Below are positions 1 through 12,654 of a DNA stretch of 64,000 bases, piece after piece. The first letter of the stretch is position 1. Every line of letters starts with the position of its first letter. The DNA is from Nitratireductor kimnyeongensis (GTDB lineage: Bacteria; Pseudomonadota; Alphaproteobacteria; Rhizobiales; Rhizobiaceae), in the NCBI RefSeq assembly GCF_019891395.1, contig NZ_CP078143.1:1402001-1466000 (forward strand). The letters run 5' to 3'. Position numbers and translations under genes: made by a program. The notes under the pieces are model-generated. The model was not told where the DNA came from. It made no database searches and worked only from the letters and a program-made list of their open reading frames with translations.

Positions 1-708
1 ACCGAAAAGACCTTCGACGACCTGATGAGCGCCATCGATACGATCAGCGAAGAAGTGCCCGACGACAAGTTGAAAGGCTATGTGCTCGATCTGCGCCTCA
101 ATCCGGGCGGTCTGCTCGATCAGGCGGTCAGCGTCTCCGATGCCTTGCTCGATCGCGGCGAAATTGTTTCGACACGCGGACGCGACGCCAACGACATTGC
201 GCGCTTCGATTCGCGTCCCGGAGATGTGCTCAACGGCAAGCCTGTGATCGTTCTGATCAACGGCGGCTCTGCTAGCGCCTCCGAGATTGTCGCCGGCGCG
301 CTGCAGGATCATCGCCGTGCCACGGTGCTCGGCACCCAGTCCTTCGGCAAGGGTTCAGTGCAGACCATCATCCCGCTCGGCGAGAACGGTGCGTTGCGCC
401 TGACAACCGCCCTCTATTACACGCCGTCGGGAGAATCGATCCAGGGCAAGGGCATCACGCCCGACATCAAGGTCGATCAGCCATTGCCGGAAGAGTTACA
501 GGGCCGCGATCTGCGCCGGGGCGAATCGGATCTCCGTGGGCACATCAAGGGTGAGGAGGAAAACGAGGAGGGCTCCGGCTCGATCGCCTACGTCCCGCCG
601 GATGCCAAGGACGACGTCCAGCTCAAGGCGGCACTTGAATTGCTCCGTGGCGAAAAAACCGACCCTGCCTTTCCGCCAAACCCTGACAAAGCGGTCATGA
701 ATCAGTAA
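1..708 (+). CDS. ctpA: C-terminal processing peptidase CtpA (S41 family), 5' end cut off by window edge
   Basis: The frame is open from base 1, so this is the C-terminal 235 residues of a longer protein whose start lies outside the window. S41A peptidases are exported serine proteases that trim C-terminal ends of envelope proteins and peptidoglycan hydrolases. The visible part holds the catalytic half: LDLRLNPGG, then the SASASEI block whose central Ser (bases 274-276) is the expected nucleophile, then the SFGKG block whose Lys (bases 349-351) lies 25 residues further on, the usual Ser-Lys dyad spacing. The PDZ domain and signal peptide would be upstream. The tail is acidic (EEENEEGSGS) and of low complexity. 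The following deacetylase-like gene and rppH run in the same direction and may be co-transcribed. Confidence 0.93.
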   Translation, partial: TEKTFDDLMSAIDTISEEVPDDKLKGYVLDLRLNPGGLLDQAVSVSDALLDRGEIVSTRGRDANDIARFDSRPGDVLNGKPVIVLINGGSASASEIVAGALQDHRRATVLGTQSFGKGSVQTIIPLGENGALRLTTALYYTPSGESIQGKGITPDIKVDQPLPEELQGRDLRRGESDLRGHIKGEEENEEGSGSIAYVPPDAKDDVQLKAALELLRGEKTDPAFPPNPDKAVMNQ

Positions 709-719
709 ATATCGATCGA

Positions 720-773
720 CCATCGCCGGTTTCAACGAATCGGCGATGGCGCCCGGCAACACGATGTGCCGGG
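720..773 (+). terminator. Two tandem hairpins after ctpA
   Basis: A 9-bp perfect stem (CCATCGCCG at 720-728 with CGGCGATGG at 741-749) is followed by a 7-bp stem (CCCGGCA at 752-758 with TGCCGGG at 767-773). They begin 12 bases after the ctpA stop. Neither has a T-run, so they could be a Rho-dependent end, an mRNA 3' stabiliser, or part of the leader of the next gene. Confidence 0.35.
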
Positions 774-851
774 AATCTGAATACAAGAGCGGCAATCCTT
801 CCATGAGGGAGGAGACCGGTCTGGATTTTTGGCCCTCGGCCATCGTAACGG

Positions 852-2048
852 GTGGGTATGATTTCGGGGAACAGAGACATTGACCGGCCGCTCGGCCGCG
901 ATGACCGGCCAAAAAAGCCGAAGCGCCATGGCTTCTTCACCAGCGAACGCATAGCGCTGAGCCTTGCCGCGATCGCCGTTCTTGGTGTTTCCACTGCCGT
1001 GTCGCTGCGCGACCGTCCTTTTCGTTCACCTGCCGCGATCGCCATCACGGAGCCGGTGGAACAGACAGTCGCCGAAACAACCACGCCTGAACCAGCGACA
1101 GATGCTCCGCAGCAGGGCGCTCCGAACGCTTCGATCACGCGGCTCGGCCCCAAAGAGCCCGATGAAAACGGGACGCCCGAAAACGGCGTGATCGTCATCC
1201 GCGATCCGTCGGCCGTGGGACAGCATCCAAGACTTGCGCATCTGCCCGACCGCGCTCTGATTGAGGAATCGGAGACGGGTCCCCTGCCCGTGCGTGATGC
1301 AGGCGGTCGTCGTCCATTCGATGTGTATGCCCGGGCATGGTCTGGTGCGCGCGGAGCGAGAATCGCCATCATCATCGGTGGTTTGGGCCTTTCCCAGACA
1401 ACCACCCAGGAGGCGATAGAGACACTCCGTCCCGAAATCACTCTTGCCTTCGCTCCATCTGGCAACAGTCTGGGGCGCTGGATGCAGACAGCGCGCAAAG
1501 AAGGGCACGAGATTGTTCTTCAGGTTCCGATGGAACCCTTCGGCTATCCTTCGCCGAATCCCGGTCGGAACACGCTTACCGTCGATGCCTCACCGGCGGA
1601 GAATCTTACCCGGCTTCGCTGGGCGCTCTCAAGGATCACGAATTACACCGGCATCATGAATTACATGGGTGGGCGTTTCACCGCAGAAGCCGAGCCGATG
1701 GACGAGATCATGGCCGAGCTCGGCCAACGTGGCCTGATGTATGTCGACGACGGGACCTCCGCACGCAGCGTCGCTCAGGACCTTGCGCTCCAGGAAGGCG
1801 TGCCGTTTGCCGCATCGGATGTGCTGATCGACCCCACCGGAAACAACCGCCGACCAGACCGCGGTGAGATTCTCAAGAAACTCGATGAATTGGAGCGCAT
1901 TTCCCGCGCACGTGGCTTCGCCATAGGCACCGGTTCGGCGTTCGATGAAACCATCGAGACCGTCGCCGAATGGGCCGCTGAGGTGTCCGCGCGCGGCATA
2001 GAACTTGTGCCCATCTCAGCGCTCGCCGCTGACCCCCAGCCCCGATAA
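852..2048 (+). CDS. Divergent polysaccharide deacetylase family protein (YibQ/DUF610 type)
   Basis: The 398-residue protein has a basic N-terminus, one membrane segment at about residues 33-52, a Pro/Thr-rich linker to about 160, and a C-terminal divergent deacetylase domain recognised by [27 protein letters not shown] and PGRNTL. E. coli YibQ is the best-known relative, and no firm substrate is established for the family. The NodB-like metal site normally has Asp-Asp after the first beta strand (IDDxG), but here the same place reads IGGLG, so catalysis by the usual mechanism is doubtful. The frame opens with GTG at 852; ATG at 858 is an equally good start. It lies between ctpA and rppH, and an envelope role at the outer face of the inner membrane is likely. 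Confidence 0.85.
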   Translation: MGMISGNRDIDRPLGRDDRPKKPKRHGFFTSERIALSLAAIAVLGVSTAVSLRDRPFRSPAAIAITEPVEQTVAETTTPEPATDAPQQGAPNASITRLGPKEPDENGTPENGVIVIRDPSAVGQHPRLAHLPDRALIEESETGPLPVRDAGGRRPFDVYARAWSGARGARIAIIIGGLGLSQTTTQEAIETLRPEITLAFAPSGNSLGRWMQTARKEGHEIVLQVPMEPFGYPSPNPGRNTLTVDASPAENLTRLRWALSRITNYTGIMNYMGGRFTAEAEPMDEIMAELGQRGLMYVDDGTSARSVAQDLALQEGVPFAASDVLIDPTGNNRRPDRGEILKKLDELERISRARGFAIGTGSAFDETIETVAEWAAEVSARGIELVPISALAADPQPR

Positions 2049-2065
2049 GATTGGAAAGCCCGGCA

Positions 2066-2587
2066 ATGGCCAGAAACACTATTTCTGCAGGTGACCTGCC
2101 CTATCGCCCATGCGTGGGCATCATGGTGCTGAACGACCGGGGCCTTGCCTGGGCGGGCCGGCGCATCGTGCAACCCGAAGCCCACGAGCTTTCCGGTGCG
2201 ACCCAGCTTTGGCAGATGCCGCAAGGCGGTGTCGACAAGGGCGAAGACCCGCGCGACGCAGCTTATCGTGAGCTCTACGAGGAAACAGGCATGAAGTCGG
2301 TTTCGTTCCTCGCGGAAACGCCCGAATGGATCACTTATGATTTGCCCGAACATCTCATTGGTGTGGCATTGAAGGGCAAGTATCGTGGGCAGAAGCAGAA
2401 ATGGTTCGCTCTCCGGTTCGAAGGACCGGAAACCGAGATTGCCATCAACCCGCCTCCTGGTGGCCATGAGGCTGAATTCGACATGTGGGCCTGGAAACCC
2501 ATGACGGAACTGCCAGAGCTGATCGTGCCTTTCAAACGCAAGGTCTATGACAGCGTCGTCGACGCCTTCCGTCACCTTGCTGCTTGA
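2066..2587 (+). CDS. rppH: RNA 5'-pyrophosphohydrolase RppH
   Basis: This Nudix hydrolase removes pyrophosphate from 5'-triphosphate RNA and so opens mRNA to decay; some relatives also cut dinucleoside polyphosphates. The 173-residue protein starts with the typical [11 protein letters not shown] segment and carries a complete Nudix box at residues 54-76 (GGVDKGED through REL-EETG). The W at the end of the first strand (LWQMPQGG) is family-typical. The frame is open from a TTG at 2051, but ATG at 2066 with GGAAAG just upstream matches the usual N-terminus. It follows the deacetylase-like gene by 17 bases, so both are probably on one transcript, and it converges with the M23 peptidase gene. Confidence 0.95.
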   Translation: MARNTISAGDLPYRPCVGIMVLNDRGLAWAGRRIVQPEAHELSGATQLWQMPQGGVDKGEDPRDAAYRELYEETGMKSVSFLAETPEWITYDLPEHLIGVALKGKYRGQKQKWFALRFEGPETEIAINPPPGGHEAEFDMWAWKPMTELPELIVPFKRKVYDSVVDAFRHLAA

Positions 2588-2659
2588 AGTGGTCTCACCA
2601 AGGCAATGCGCCCGGACCACCGGGCCCGAAATCACCGTGCTCGCTCGGGTGCCAGCACC

Positions 2660-3664
2660 TCAATTCCCAACAGTCACTGTCTCCCCGCGCACCGGCTCTC
2701 CGCGTTCCTGCAAGACCCCATCGGCTTTATAGTTCCGGAACTGAGCCGGAAGCCCTTCGCCGGCTGTAAGGTTCGGCGTCGTCTGCAGGTGCATATGCAG
2801 ATGCGGTTCCGACGTGTTTCCACTGTTGCCACAACGACCGATTTCCTGACCGCTTCGCACCCGCTCACCCGTCTCGACCGTCACCGAGCCACGGCGCAGA
2901 TGTGCGAGGAAAACGAACTCGCCCTCCCCTAGGTCAAGCACCACATGATTGCCGGCCGGTCGGCGCGCATCCGTTTCACCGATTGCCTGGTCAGGCAGGT
3001 CATCCACGCTTGCAAACACCGTTCCGCCCGCCGGCGCGAGGATCGGGCGATCCCAGCAATGGTAGTCCGTAAGTCTGGCGCCACTCCCACCATGCGATTT
3101 CCCGTCTTTGTAAACCACGAAGTCGTAGGCAAAACGCTGGGCCGGGTTTTCGGCGTGGTAGTTTTCCTCGAGAGTGCGGCCGCCCCAGAAGACATGCCAT
3201 TCACCGTCAAAGGGCAGACGAAGCTCGGCGCGGGTTTCGTACTCCAGATATTCAGACGCGGCTTCCTCGGGTACACGCCGCACATAAAACCCCTCAATTC
3301 TGTCGTCCGGGCCGAAACTCCACTGCCAAACGACCTCCGCCCCGCTCGCGTGGGTGGCATGACGGCGATAGGTCCGGACCGCGCCATGACGCTCCGTCTG
3401 CTCATCGAGCATTTCCGTCTGCGGGCCGAATGTCAGCCTCACCGACGCCTGAAAGCCTGTGAGTTGATCAAGGCTACCGAGCGCAGCCTGCATCTCCTCC
3501 GACATCCGCGACCAGACGTCGCCCGCAGAACCTGTTTGAAAAATCGTGGTAAAATGCCGGCCAAGCCGCAGCGTCTCGAAATCCGGTTCCTGAGCGCACA
3601 CTCCGCTACCGGCCGCAACCACCGCGAGACCAGATAACAGGCCAGTTAACTTGCGCAATATCAT
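2660..3664 (-). CDS. Exported M23 family metallopeptidase
   Basis: The 334-residue protein opens with a Sec signal peptide ending near GVCA-QE (residue 25). A domain of unknown role (about 26-150) is followed by an M23 (LytM) domain. Signs of the latter are APAGGTVFAS, NHVVLDLGEGEFVFLAHL and the zinc-binding HLHMH near residue 290. The His and Asp of NYH and AYDF upstream may supply the other metal ligands. M23 enzymes cut peptidoglycan cross-bridges, or activate amidases when degenerate; here the C-terminal HxH is intact, so hydrolase activity is plausible. The gene stands alone on the minus strand between rppH (convergent) and the terminator of the ATP synthase operon. Confidence 0.87.
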   Translation of the reverse strand: MILRKLTGLLSGLAVVAAGSGVCAQEPDFETLRLGRHFTTIFQTGSAGDVWSRMSEEMQAALGSLDQLTGFQASVRLTFGPQTEMLDEQTERHGAVRTYRRHATHASGAEVVWQWSFGPDDRIEGFYVRRVPEEAASEYLEYETRAELRLPFDGEWHVFWGGRTLEENYHAENPAQRFAYDFVVYKDGKSHGGSGARLTDYHCWDRPILAPAGGTVFASVDDLPDQAIGETDARRPAGNHVVLDLGEGEFVFLAHLRRGSVTVETGERVRSGQEIGRCGNSGNTSEPHLHMHLQTTPNLTAGEGLPAQFRNYKADGVLQERGEPVRGETVTVGN

Positions 3665-3735
3665 CGAAATCGCTCCAGATCACAATCCGCGCCAGAATAC
3701 GTCAGCAATCTCACGTCGATGGACCATGATCAAAC

Positions 3736-3765
3736 AAAAAAGCCGGGCGCTAAGCCCGGCTTTTT
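3736..3765 (-). terminator. Intrinsic terminator of the atp operon
   Basis: A perfect 7-bp GC stem (GCCGGGC at 3742-3748 with GCCCGGC at 3754-3760), extended by A-T pairs, has a 5-base loop. It is flanked by AAAAAA on one side and TTTTT on the other, so it can act in both directions. It lies 17 bases beyond the atpC stop. Confidence 0.85.
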
Positions 3766-3782
3766 GAGGAAACTGTGGTTGA

Positions 3783-4187
3783 TCAGGCCGGCAGGATAGC
3801 GCCTTCCAGCGTCGTCAGCTGATGCAGGAATTCCTCGGCGCGCATGCGCGACTCGTGATCCTTGGCGTCCTCGATATCTTCGCGGGCATCCTGGATGCGG
3901 CGCGTCAGATCTACGCGATTGATATCGTCCACATGCACGGCCGATTCCGCAAGAACCGTGCAGCTGTCGGGAAGAATGTCGGCGAAGCCGCCAAACACAA
4001 CGTAGCGCTCCGTCTTGCCTTCGGCAGAAACGGCCACCACACCCGGCTTGATGCTGGTCATGGTCGGCGCGTGAGTCGCCATGACGGTCAGTTCACCCTC
4101 GGTGCCGGGAATGACAACCGATTCGACGTCCTGCGAAACCAGGAGCCGCTCGGGCGAGACCAGATCGAATTTGAAGGATTGAGCCAT
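3783..4187 (-). CDS. atpC: F1 ATP synthase subunit epsilon
   Basis: AtpC is part of the central rotor stalk and inhibits ATP hydrolysis. The 134-residue protein has the typical N-terminal beta-sandwich: FDLVSPERLL, then GTEGELTVMATHAPTMTS and the strand VVFGGFADILPD. A shorter C-terminal helical hairpin (DAREDIEDAKDHESR) follows. It is the last gene of atpHAGDC, 65 bases after atpD, and the bidirectional terminator follows it. Length and order are normal for the order. Confidence 0.97.
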   Translation of the reverse strand: MAQSFKFDLVSPERLLVSQDVESVVIPGTEGELTVMATHAPTMTSIKPGVVAVSAEGKTERYVVFGGFADILPDSCTVLAESAVHVDDINRVDLTRRIQDAREDIEDAKDHESRMRAEEFLHQLTTLEGAILPA

Positions 4188-4252
4188 CGTGTCCTACCGG
4201 ATTGGGCATGAGGACGGAAGGCCCCGGAGGAGCCTTCCGATCATTGCGTGAA

Positions 4253-5809
<1,557 letters not shown>

Positions 5810-5826
5810 TTAACCTCTTCGGTCCG

Positions 5827-6702
5827 TTAGAGCGCTTCCGCGCCCGAAATGATTTCGATCAGTTCCTTGGTGATCTGCGCCTGGCGCTGACGGTTGTAGG
5901 TGATCGACAGCTTGTCGATCATCTCACCTGCGTTGCGCGTCGCGCTGTCCATGGCGGTCATCTTGGCGCCCATCTCACCGGCTGTGTTCTCAAGAAGCGC
6001 CCGGAAGATCTGCACCGAAATGTTGCGCGGGATCAGATCGGCAAGAATGGAAGGTGCATCCGGCTCGTATTCGTAAACCGCATCCGATCCCTCACCGGCC
6101 TCATCTGCTGGAACCGCGGCAGGAATGATCTGCTGCGCGGTCGGCACCTGAGACATCACCGAGTGGAATTCGGAGTAGAACAGCGTGCAGATATCGAACT
6201 CGCCCTTCTCGAACAGGCCGATCACCTGACGGGCGATCTCATGCGCGTTCTCGAAGCCGATCTTCTTCACCTCGCGCAAATCCACGCGATCGATGATCAG
6301 GTCGCCATGGTCACGACGCAGAATGTCATAACCCTTCTTGCCGACGCAGAGCACCTTCACCGTCTTGCCGTCCCGCAGAAGCGCACGGATATGCTCGCGC
6401 GCCTTCTTGGCGATCTGGCTGTTGAAGCCGCCGCAAAGACCACGTTCGGCCGTCGCGACGACAAGCAGATGCACGTCATCCTTGCCGGTGCCGGCCATCA
6501 GCGGCGGCGCGTCGGTGCCTGACACGGCGCCGGCGATGTTGGCGAGCACGGTTCCCATGCGTTCGGCATAGGGCCGCGCAGCCTCGGCCGCCTCCTGGGC
6601 GCGCTTCAATTTCGCCGCGGCGACCATCTGCATCGCCTTGGTGATTTTCTGCGTCGCCTTGACCGAGGCGATCCGGTTGCGAAGTTCCTTGAGGGAAGCC
6701 AT
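5827..6702 (-). CDS. atpG: F1 ATP synthase subunit gamma
   Basis: Gamma is the rotating central shaft. The 291-residue protein has the conserved N-terminal helix ([20 protein letters not shown]), the GLCGGFN motif, and a C-terminal helix ([20 protein letters not shown]) that pairs with the first. A segment of about 30 residues near position 205 ([20 protein letters not shown]) matches the acidic insert seen in alphaproteobacterial gammas. The gene starts 12 bases after the atpA stop. Confidence 0.97.
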   Translation of the reverse strand: MASLKELRNRIASVKATQKITKAMQMVAAAKLKRAQEAAEAARPYAERMGTVLANIAGAVSGTDAPPLMAGTGKDDVHLLVVATAERGLCGGFNSQIAKKAREHIRALLRDGKTVKVLCVGKKGYDILRRDHGDLIIDRVDLREVKKIGFENAHEIARQVIGLFEKGEFDICTLFYSEFHSVMSQVPTAQQIIPAAVPADEAGEGSDAVYEYEPDAPSILADLIPRNISVQIFRALLENTAGEMGAKMTAMDSATRNAGEMIDKLSITYNRQRQAQITKELIEIISGAEAL

Positions 6703-6714
6703 GCTCGCTCAGCC

Positions 6715-8243
<1,529 letters not shown>

Positions 8244-8244
<1 letters not shown>

Positions 8245-8804
8245 CAGCCGACCTCTTTCAGTGCAAGCTTGAGCGAATTGAGTTTGGTTTTGAGCGATGT
8301 GTCGATCTGGCGCGAGCCCATCTTGACCACCAGCCCGCCGAGAATGGAGGGATCAACGGTTACGTTGATTGAAACGTCCTTGCCAGCCACCGATTTGAGT
8401 GCGGCCTTCAGTTCCTTCTCCTGCGTCGCGTTGAGTGCGTGTGCCGCGGTCACGTCCGCCGAGGTCTCGCCGCGGTCTTCAGCCGCGATCTGGCGGAAGG
8501 CACGGATCATCTGCGGAACGGCGAACAAGCGCCGGTTCTTCGCCACGACACGCAGGAAATTGCCGACCAGACCAGTGATCTTGGCCTTTTCAAGAACGGC
8601 GCCGACAGCCTTCAACTGATCGTCAGCGGAAAACACCGGGCTTTCGACCAGGCGCTGAAGATCCGTGCTGCCTTCGAGCAGCTTCTCGAAACGGCCGAGA
8701 TCAGCCTCGACTGTGGAAATTGCCTTGGCTTCCTTCGCCAGTTCGAAAAGCGAACCAGCGTAGCGCCCTGCCATTCCGGAAATCATGGAGCCAGATTGTG
8801 CCAC
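8244..8804 (-). CDS. atpH: F1 ATP synthase subunit delta
   Basis: Delta (OSCP homologue) ties the peripheral stalk to the top of F1. The protein of 186 residues has the helical N-domain ([17 protein letters not shown]) and the C-terminal signature ([26 protein letters not shown]). Two GTG codons compete as starts. The one at 8804 (protein VAQSG...) follows a GAGAGA ribosome site by eight bases and gives the usual N-terminus; GTG at 8822 would add six residues. It is the first gene of the operon, so the promoter should lie in 8805-9030, where I see no clear -35/-10 pair. Confidence 0.95.
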
Positions 8805-9030
8805 GGGATGGTCATCTCTCACGCCTAGAAGGCCAAAAGATTTTGTGCTGGAGCGCCGAGCTCGGGCTAAATCTCTGACCTGATTGAATTTTTCCCCTCG
8901 CAGAAAGACACGGGAAATGCCCTTCCGCTGAAAGCCGATTGCCGTCTAGCACAGGCTTCCGAGAGTCGCAACACGCATAGGCACAAGCAAACCGGCTGCA
9001 TTGTCGCAGTTTCGACGCATTTTTGGACCG

Positions 9031-9426
9031 TCAGGCGACGAATCCCATGACGAAGGCCAGCGGCAACACCGCCAGAACCAGCGACAGGAGCAAAAACAGC
9101 CAGCTATAAAGCGCCTTCGCTCCGTCCGAGAGCATCGAGATCAGGCAACCGAATGCCGATACCGCCCAGGCCGCTCCAAGCGCCAGATAGATGAAGGGCT
9201 GCGCCAGCATCATCGCCGCCAGTCCGAAGCCTATATAGAACCCGCCAATGATGGCGCGCGGCACCACCAGCATTTCCGTACGCTCTGTAGCCGGTTGCAG
9301 GCGGAAAAGTTTCAGTGCCAGCCTGGGCATGAACATGACGAACAGTCCGATAAAGATCGTCAACGCCGCCGCCGACCACGCCAGCCATTCGCCCTGGGTT
9401 ACCGGCCATGGAAAGGAGAACTGCAT
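9031..9426 (-). CDS. Small four-helix integral membrane protein, unknown function
   Basis: The 131-residue protein has four predicted membrane segments at about residues 15-34, 57-76, 78-98 and 105-129. A conserved-looking cytoplasmic or periplasmic loop (PRLALKLFRLQPATERTEM) joins the first two. I recall similar small membrane proteins beside priA in other Hyphomicrobiales, but I cannot assign a function. It lies 103 bases downstream of priA on the same strand and just upstream of the atp promoter region. Confidence 0.75.
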   Translation of the reverse strand: MQFSFPWPVTQGEWLAWSAAALTIFIGLFVMFMPRLALKLFRLQPATERTEMLVVPRAIIGGFYIGFGLAAMMLAQPFIYLALGAAWAVSAFGCLISMLSDGAKALYSWLFLLLSLVLAVLPLAFVMGFVA

Positions 9427-9529
9427 CTGAAACCCCCGTTTGCGGTTTGCGGCCCAAAAGGGCCAATTTCAAGCTTCGGCTCTCTTATCCTGTTTCAACC
9501 CCCGGACGGCATAGTGCGCCAGCCACACT

Positions 9530-11716
9530 TCACAGAAAACTCTGCGGGTCGACGTCCACCTGCACCCGCACCGAGCCGCGCGGCTTCGGCCCCGCCTTGA
9601 TCATGTCGCGCAGAAATCCCTGAATGTCCGCTCGGCGCGCGCCATGCACCAGAAGCCGAAACCGGTGCCGCCCGGCGACCAGCGCCAGCGGCGCCTCTGC
9701 CGGACCGAGCACGTCCACCTCATCGGCGCGGGGTGCTGCCTGTCGCAGGGCCCGCGCATGGCTTTCGGCCTCCTGGCGCGTGGCAGCACTCACGATGATA
9801 CCGGCCAGACGACCGAAGGGGGGAAGCCCCGCCCGTTCGCGTTCACCCGTCTCGCGCTCATAAAACGCTTCGGCATCACCCGTCACGATCGCTCGCATCA
9901 CCGGGTGCTCGGGCTGATAGGTCTGAAGGAGACCGAGACTCTTGCGTCCGGTGCGCCCGGCACGCCCGGTCACCTGCGCCAGAAGCTGAAAGGTGCGTTC
10001 GGCTGCGCGCGGGTCGCCATTGGCGAGGCCAAGGTCCGCATCGATCACACCCACCAGCGTCATACCGGGAAAATTATGCCCCTTGGCCACAAGCTGCGTG
10101 CCGATGATGATGTCGGCTTCACCTTTCGCAATGGCTTCCAGTTCCAGCCGCAACCGCTTCACGCCCCCCATCATGTCGGAGGAGAGCATGATCGTGCGCG
10201 CATCGGGGAAAAGCTGGTCCACCTCTTCGGTAATGCGCTCCACACCGGGCCCGCAGGCCACCAGATGATCGAGCGTGCCGCATTCGGGGCAGGCTTCCGG
10301 CCGTGGCTCATTGTAGCCGCAGTGATGGCACACAAGCTGGCGGCGAAAACGGTGCTCAACCAGCCAGCTCGAACAATCCGGACACTGGAAGCGATGCCCG
10401 CACACCCGGCACAGCGTCAGCGGTGCATAGCCGCGCCGGTTGAGAAACAGAAGCGATTGCTCGCCCCGTGCCAGCGTCTTCTTCATCTCCTCGATCAGCA
10501 CCGGGGAGAGAAAGCCGCCGCGCTCTGGCGCCGCCTTGCGCATGTCGATCGTGGCCAGATCCGGCAGCGCCGCATCGGCAAAGCGCGAGGACAGCACGAT
10601 CCGCTCATAGCGCCCCTGATTGGCATTGACCCGGCTTTCGAGCGATGGCGTTGCAGACGCAAGCACCACCGGAAATCCGCCAATGTGTCCACGCACCACG
10701 CCCATGTCGCGCGCATTGTAGAAGACCCGGTCTTCCTGCTTGTAGGCGGGGTCGTGTTCCTCATCGATGACGATCAGGCCAAGCTCGCGAAAGGGCAGGA
10801 AAAGCGCCGAGCGCGCACCAGCCACCACACGCAATTGCCCCTCCGCCACCTGCCGCCACACCCGCTCGCGCTTTTTCGGCGCAAGGTCGGAGTGCCATTC
10901 GGCGGGCTTCGCACCGAACCGGTCGTGAAAGCGTTCGAGGAATGCCTGCGTCAGCGCAATTTCGGGGATCAGGATCAGCACCTGCTTGCCGCGCTCCAGC
11001 GCCGCCGCCACCGCTTCGAAATAGACTTCCGTCTTGCCCGAGCCCGTCACACCGTCGAGCAGCGTTACGCTGAAAGCATCGGTGCCGGCCTTTTCGCGCA
11101 GGCGTTGGGCCGCTTCGGCCTGCCCGTCGGTCAGCGTCGCGCGTCCGAATGTCGGATCAGGCGCGGCCACAAGAGGACGCGGCGGGATCGAGACCGTCTC
11201 GAACACGCCCTGCGAACGCAGCCCCTCGATCACGCTGGATGAGACGCCGGATGCATGGGCAAGCCCGGCTTTTGTCCAGGCCTGGCCGTCGGCGGCCATT
11301 TCCAGAACACGCTCGCGCGCTGCCGTCATCCGGTCAGGCCCCGCCCCCTCCACCAGCCGCAGCCCTTCCGTCGGCGACTCGGGATCGAACGCCGCCGGCG
11401 CACGCAACAGCATCCGCGCCACCATGCCCGGCGGCGAAAGCGTGTAGCTTGCCACCCAGTCGACGAAACGACGCATCTCTTCGGGAATCGGAGGGCAGTC
11501 GAAAACTTCGGCAATCGCCCGAAGCCTATTCGCCGCCACCGCCTCGCCCGGCCCGTCCCAGACAATCCCCGCCACCTCGCGCGGGCCCAGCGGCACGCGC
11601 ACGATCGAGCCCGGCTCCACGCGCAGGCCCTCGGGCACCGCGTAGGAGTAGGGTCGCTCGGCCGGCATTGGCACCATGACCGGCACGACGGAACTCATTG
11701 GCGAATCTTTTGTCAT
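9530..11716 (-). CDS. priA: Primosomal protein N' (replication restart helicase PriA)
   Basis: PriA recognises stalled forks and reloads the replisome. The 728-residue protein has an N-terminal DNA-binding domain (PMPAERPYSYAVPEG), a superfamily 2 helicase core with Walker A GVTGSGKTEVY and DEEH box, and a paired zinc module between about residues 440 and 480 with four CxxC pairs (CRVC, CPDC, CHHC, CPEC). The helicase C-terminal motifs QLVAKGHNFPG and QVTGRAGR follow. The ATG at 11716 has an AAGG stretch nine bases upstream; an in-frame ATG at 11698 lacks one. The gene is divergent from fsa. Confidence 0.96.
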   Translation of the reverse strand: MTKDSPMSSVVPVMVPMPAERPYSYAVPEGLRVEPGSIVRVPLGPREVAGIVWDGPGEAVAANRLRAIAEVFDCPPIPEEMRRFVDWVASYTLSPPGMVARMLLRAPAAFDPESPTEGLRLVEGAGPDRMTAARERVLEMAADGQAWTKAGLAHASGVSSSVIEGLRSQGVFETVSIPPRPLVAAPDPTFGRATLTDGQAEAAQRLREKAGTDAFSVTLLDGVTGSGKTEVYFEAVAAALERGKQVLILIPEIALTQAFLERFHDRFGAKPAEWHSDLAPKKRERVWRQVAEGQLRVVAGARSALFLPFRELGLIVIDEEHDPAYKQEDRVFYNARDMGVVRGHIGGFPVVLASATPSLESRVNANQGRYERIVLSSRFADAALPDLATIDMRKAAPERGGFLSPVLIEEMKKTLARGEQSLLFLNRRGYAPLTLCRVCGHRFQCPDCSSWLVEHRFRRQLVCHHCGYNEPRPEACPECGTLDHLVACGPGVERITEEVDQLFPDARTIMLSSDMMGGVKRLRLELEAIAKGEADIIIGTQLVAKGHNFPGMTLVGVIDADLGLANGDPRAAERTFQLLAQVTGRAGRTGRKSLGLLQTYQPEHPVMRAIVTGDAEAFYERETGERERAGLPPFGRLAGIIVSAATRQEAESHARALRQAAPRADEVDVLGPAEAPLALVAGRHRFRLLVHGARRADIQGFLRDMIKAGPKPRGSVRVQVDVDPQSFL

Positions 11717-11822
11717 CGGGCGTGACCTTGCCCTGTTCTTGCATTAGAGCAAAGACCGAACATATGGAGGATGTAACCCCATCCTCTCAATCCCCGCCTT
11801 CGGACTGCCTAAGGAGTTTGCC

Positions 11823-12476
11823 ATGAAGTTCTTCGTCGATACCGCCGACGTCAATGAAATCCGCGAGTTGAGCGATACCGGTCTGCTCGATGGTGTCACC
11901 ACGAACCCGTCGCTGATCATGAAGTCCGGCCGCGACATCATGGAAGTGACCAAGGAAATCTGCGACATCGTCGAGGGCCCGGTTTCCGCGGAAGTTACCG
12001 CGACCGACTTCGATGGCATGATGAAAGAGGCAGAAGTTCTTTCCAAGATCGCGGACAACATCTGCATCAAGGTGCCGCTCACCATGGACGGTCTGCGTGC
12101 GTGCAAGGCGATCACCTCTTCGGGCCGTCTCGTCAACGTCACCCTCTGCTTCTCGGCCAATCAGGCGCTGCTCGCTGCCAAGGCCGGCGCGACCTTCATC
12201 TCGCCCTTCATCGGCCGTCTCGACGACATGGGCATCGATGGCATGGACCTGATCGCCGAAATCCGCACCATCTACGACAATTACGATTTCGGCACCGAGA
12301 TCCTCGCAGCCTCCATCCGCACCGTGAACCACGTGAAACAGGCCGCCCTGATCGGCTCCGACGTGGCAACCGTGCCGCCGTCCGTTTTGAAGGCGCTGGT
12401 CAAGCATCCGCTCACCGACAAGGGCCTGGAAGCATTCCTCGCCGACTGGGCCAAGACCGGCCAGAAGATCGGCTGA
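11823..12476 (+). CDS. fsa: Fructose-6-phosphate aldolase / small transaldolase
   Basis: At 217 residues this is the short transaldolase class (TalC/FSA). These enzymes make a Schiff base on a lysine, here K83 in ICIKVPLT, after the [10 protein letters not shown] signature at 23-32. The family either splits fructose 6-phosphate to dihydroxyacetone and glyceraldehyde 3-phosphate or acts as a pentose-phosphate transaldolase; sequence alone does not separate them. [30 protein letters not shown] and the C-terminal DVATVPP are all intact. The ribosome site AAGGAG lies seven bases before ATG. The order priA-fsa with divergent orientation is one I recall from relatives. Confidence 0.93.
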   Translation: MKFFVDTADVNEIRELSDTGLLDGVTTNPSLIMKSGRDIMEVTKEICDIVEGPVSAEVTATDFDGMMKEAEVLSKIADNICIKVPLTMDGLRACKAITSSGRLVNVTLCFSANQALLAAKAGATFISPFIGRLDDMGIDGMDLIAEIRTIYDNYDFGTEILAASIRTVNHVKQAALIGSDVATVPPSVLKALVKHPLTDKGLEAFLADWAKTGQKIG

Positions 12477-12526
12477 GGCTCTTCGCGCTCGAAACATCGG
12501 TGCAGAAAGAACACCAGCATCGAAAC

Positions 12527-12552
12527 CCTTCTCCCCGCCCATGGGGAGAAGG
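12527..12552. repeat. Intergenic palindromic repeat unit
   Basis: CCTTCTCCCC (12527-12536) and GGGGAGAAGG (12543-12552) form a perfect 10-bp stem with loop GCCCAT. A tail rich in GAATGAGGGGC follows. This has the look of the short dispersed palindromes found between genes in Mesorhizobium and relatives. It lies 50 bases after fsa and may also end its transcript, though there is no T-run. Confidence 0.6.
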
Positions 12553-12654
12553 TCAGAATGAGGGGCAAAGCGCCAGCATTAACGGCAGGCGCGCCACTCT
12601 TCTCCGAAAAATGATATTACCGTCGCACGCCAATCGGCACGCTCGCCGCAAATC

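Noticed and set aside
8805..9030. A tRNA or small RNA upstream of the atp operon
   Set aside because: No cloverleaf, terminator or other fold stood out; I see only a promoter-type gap.
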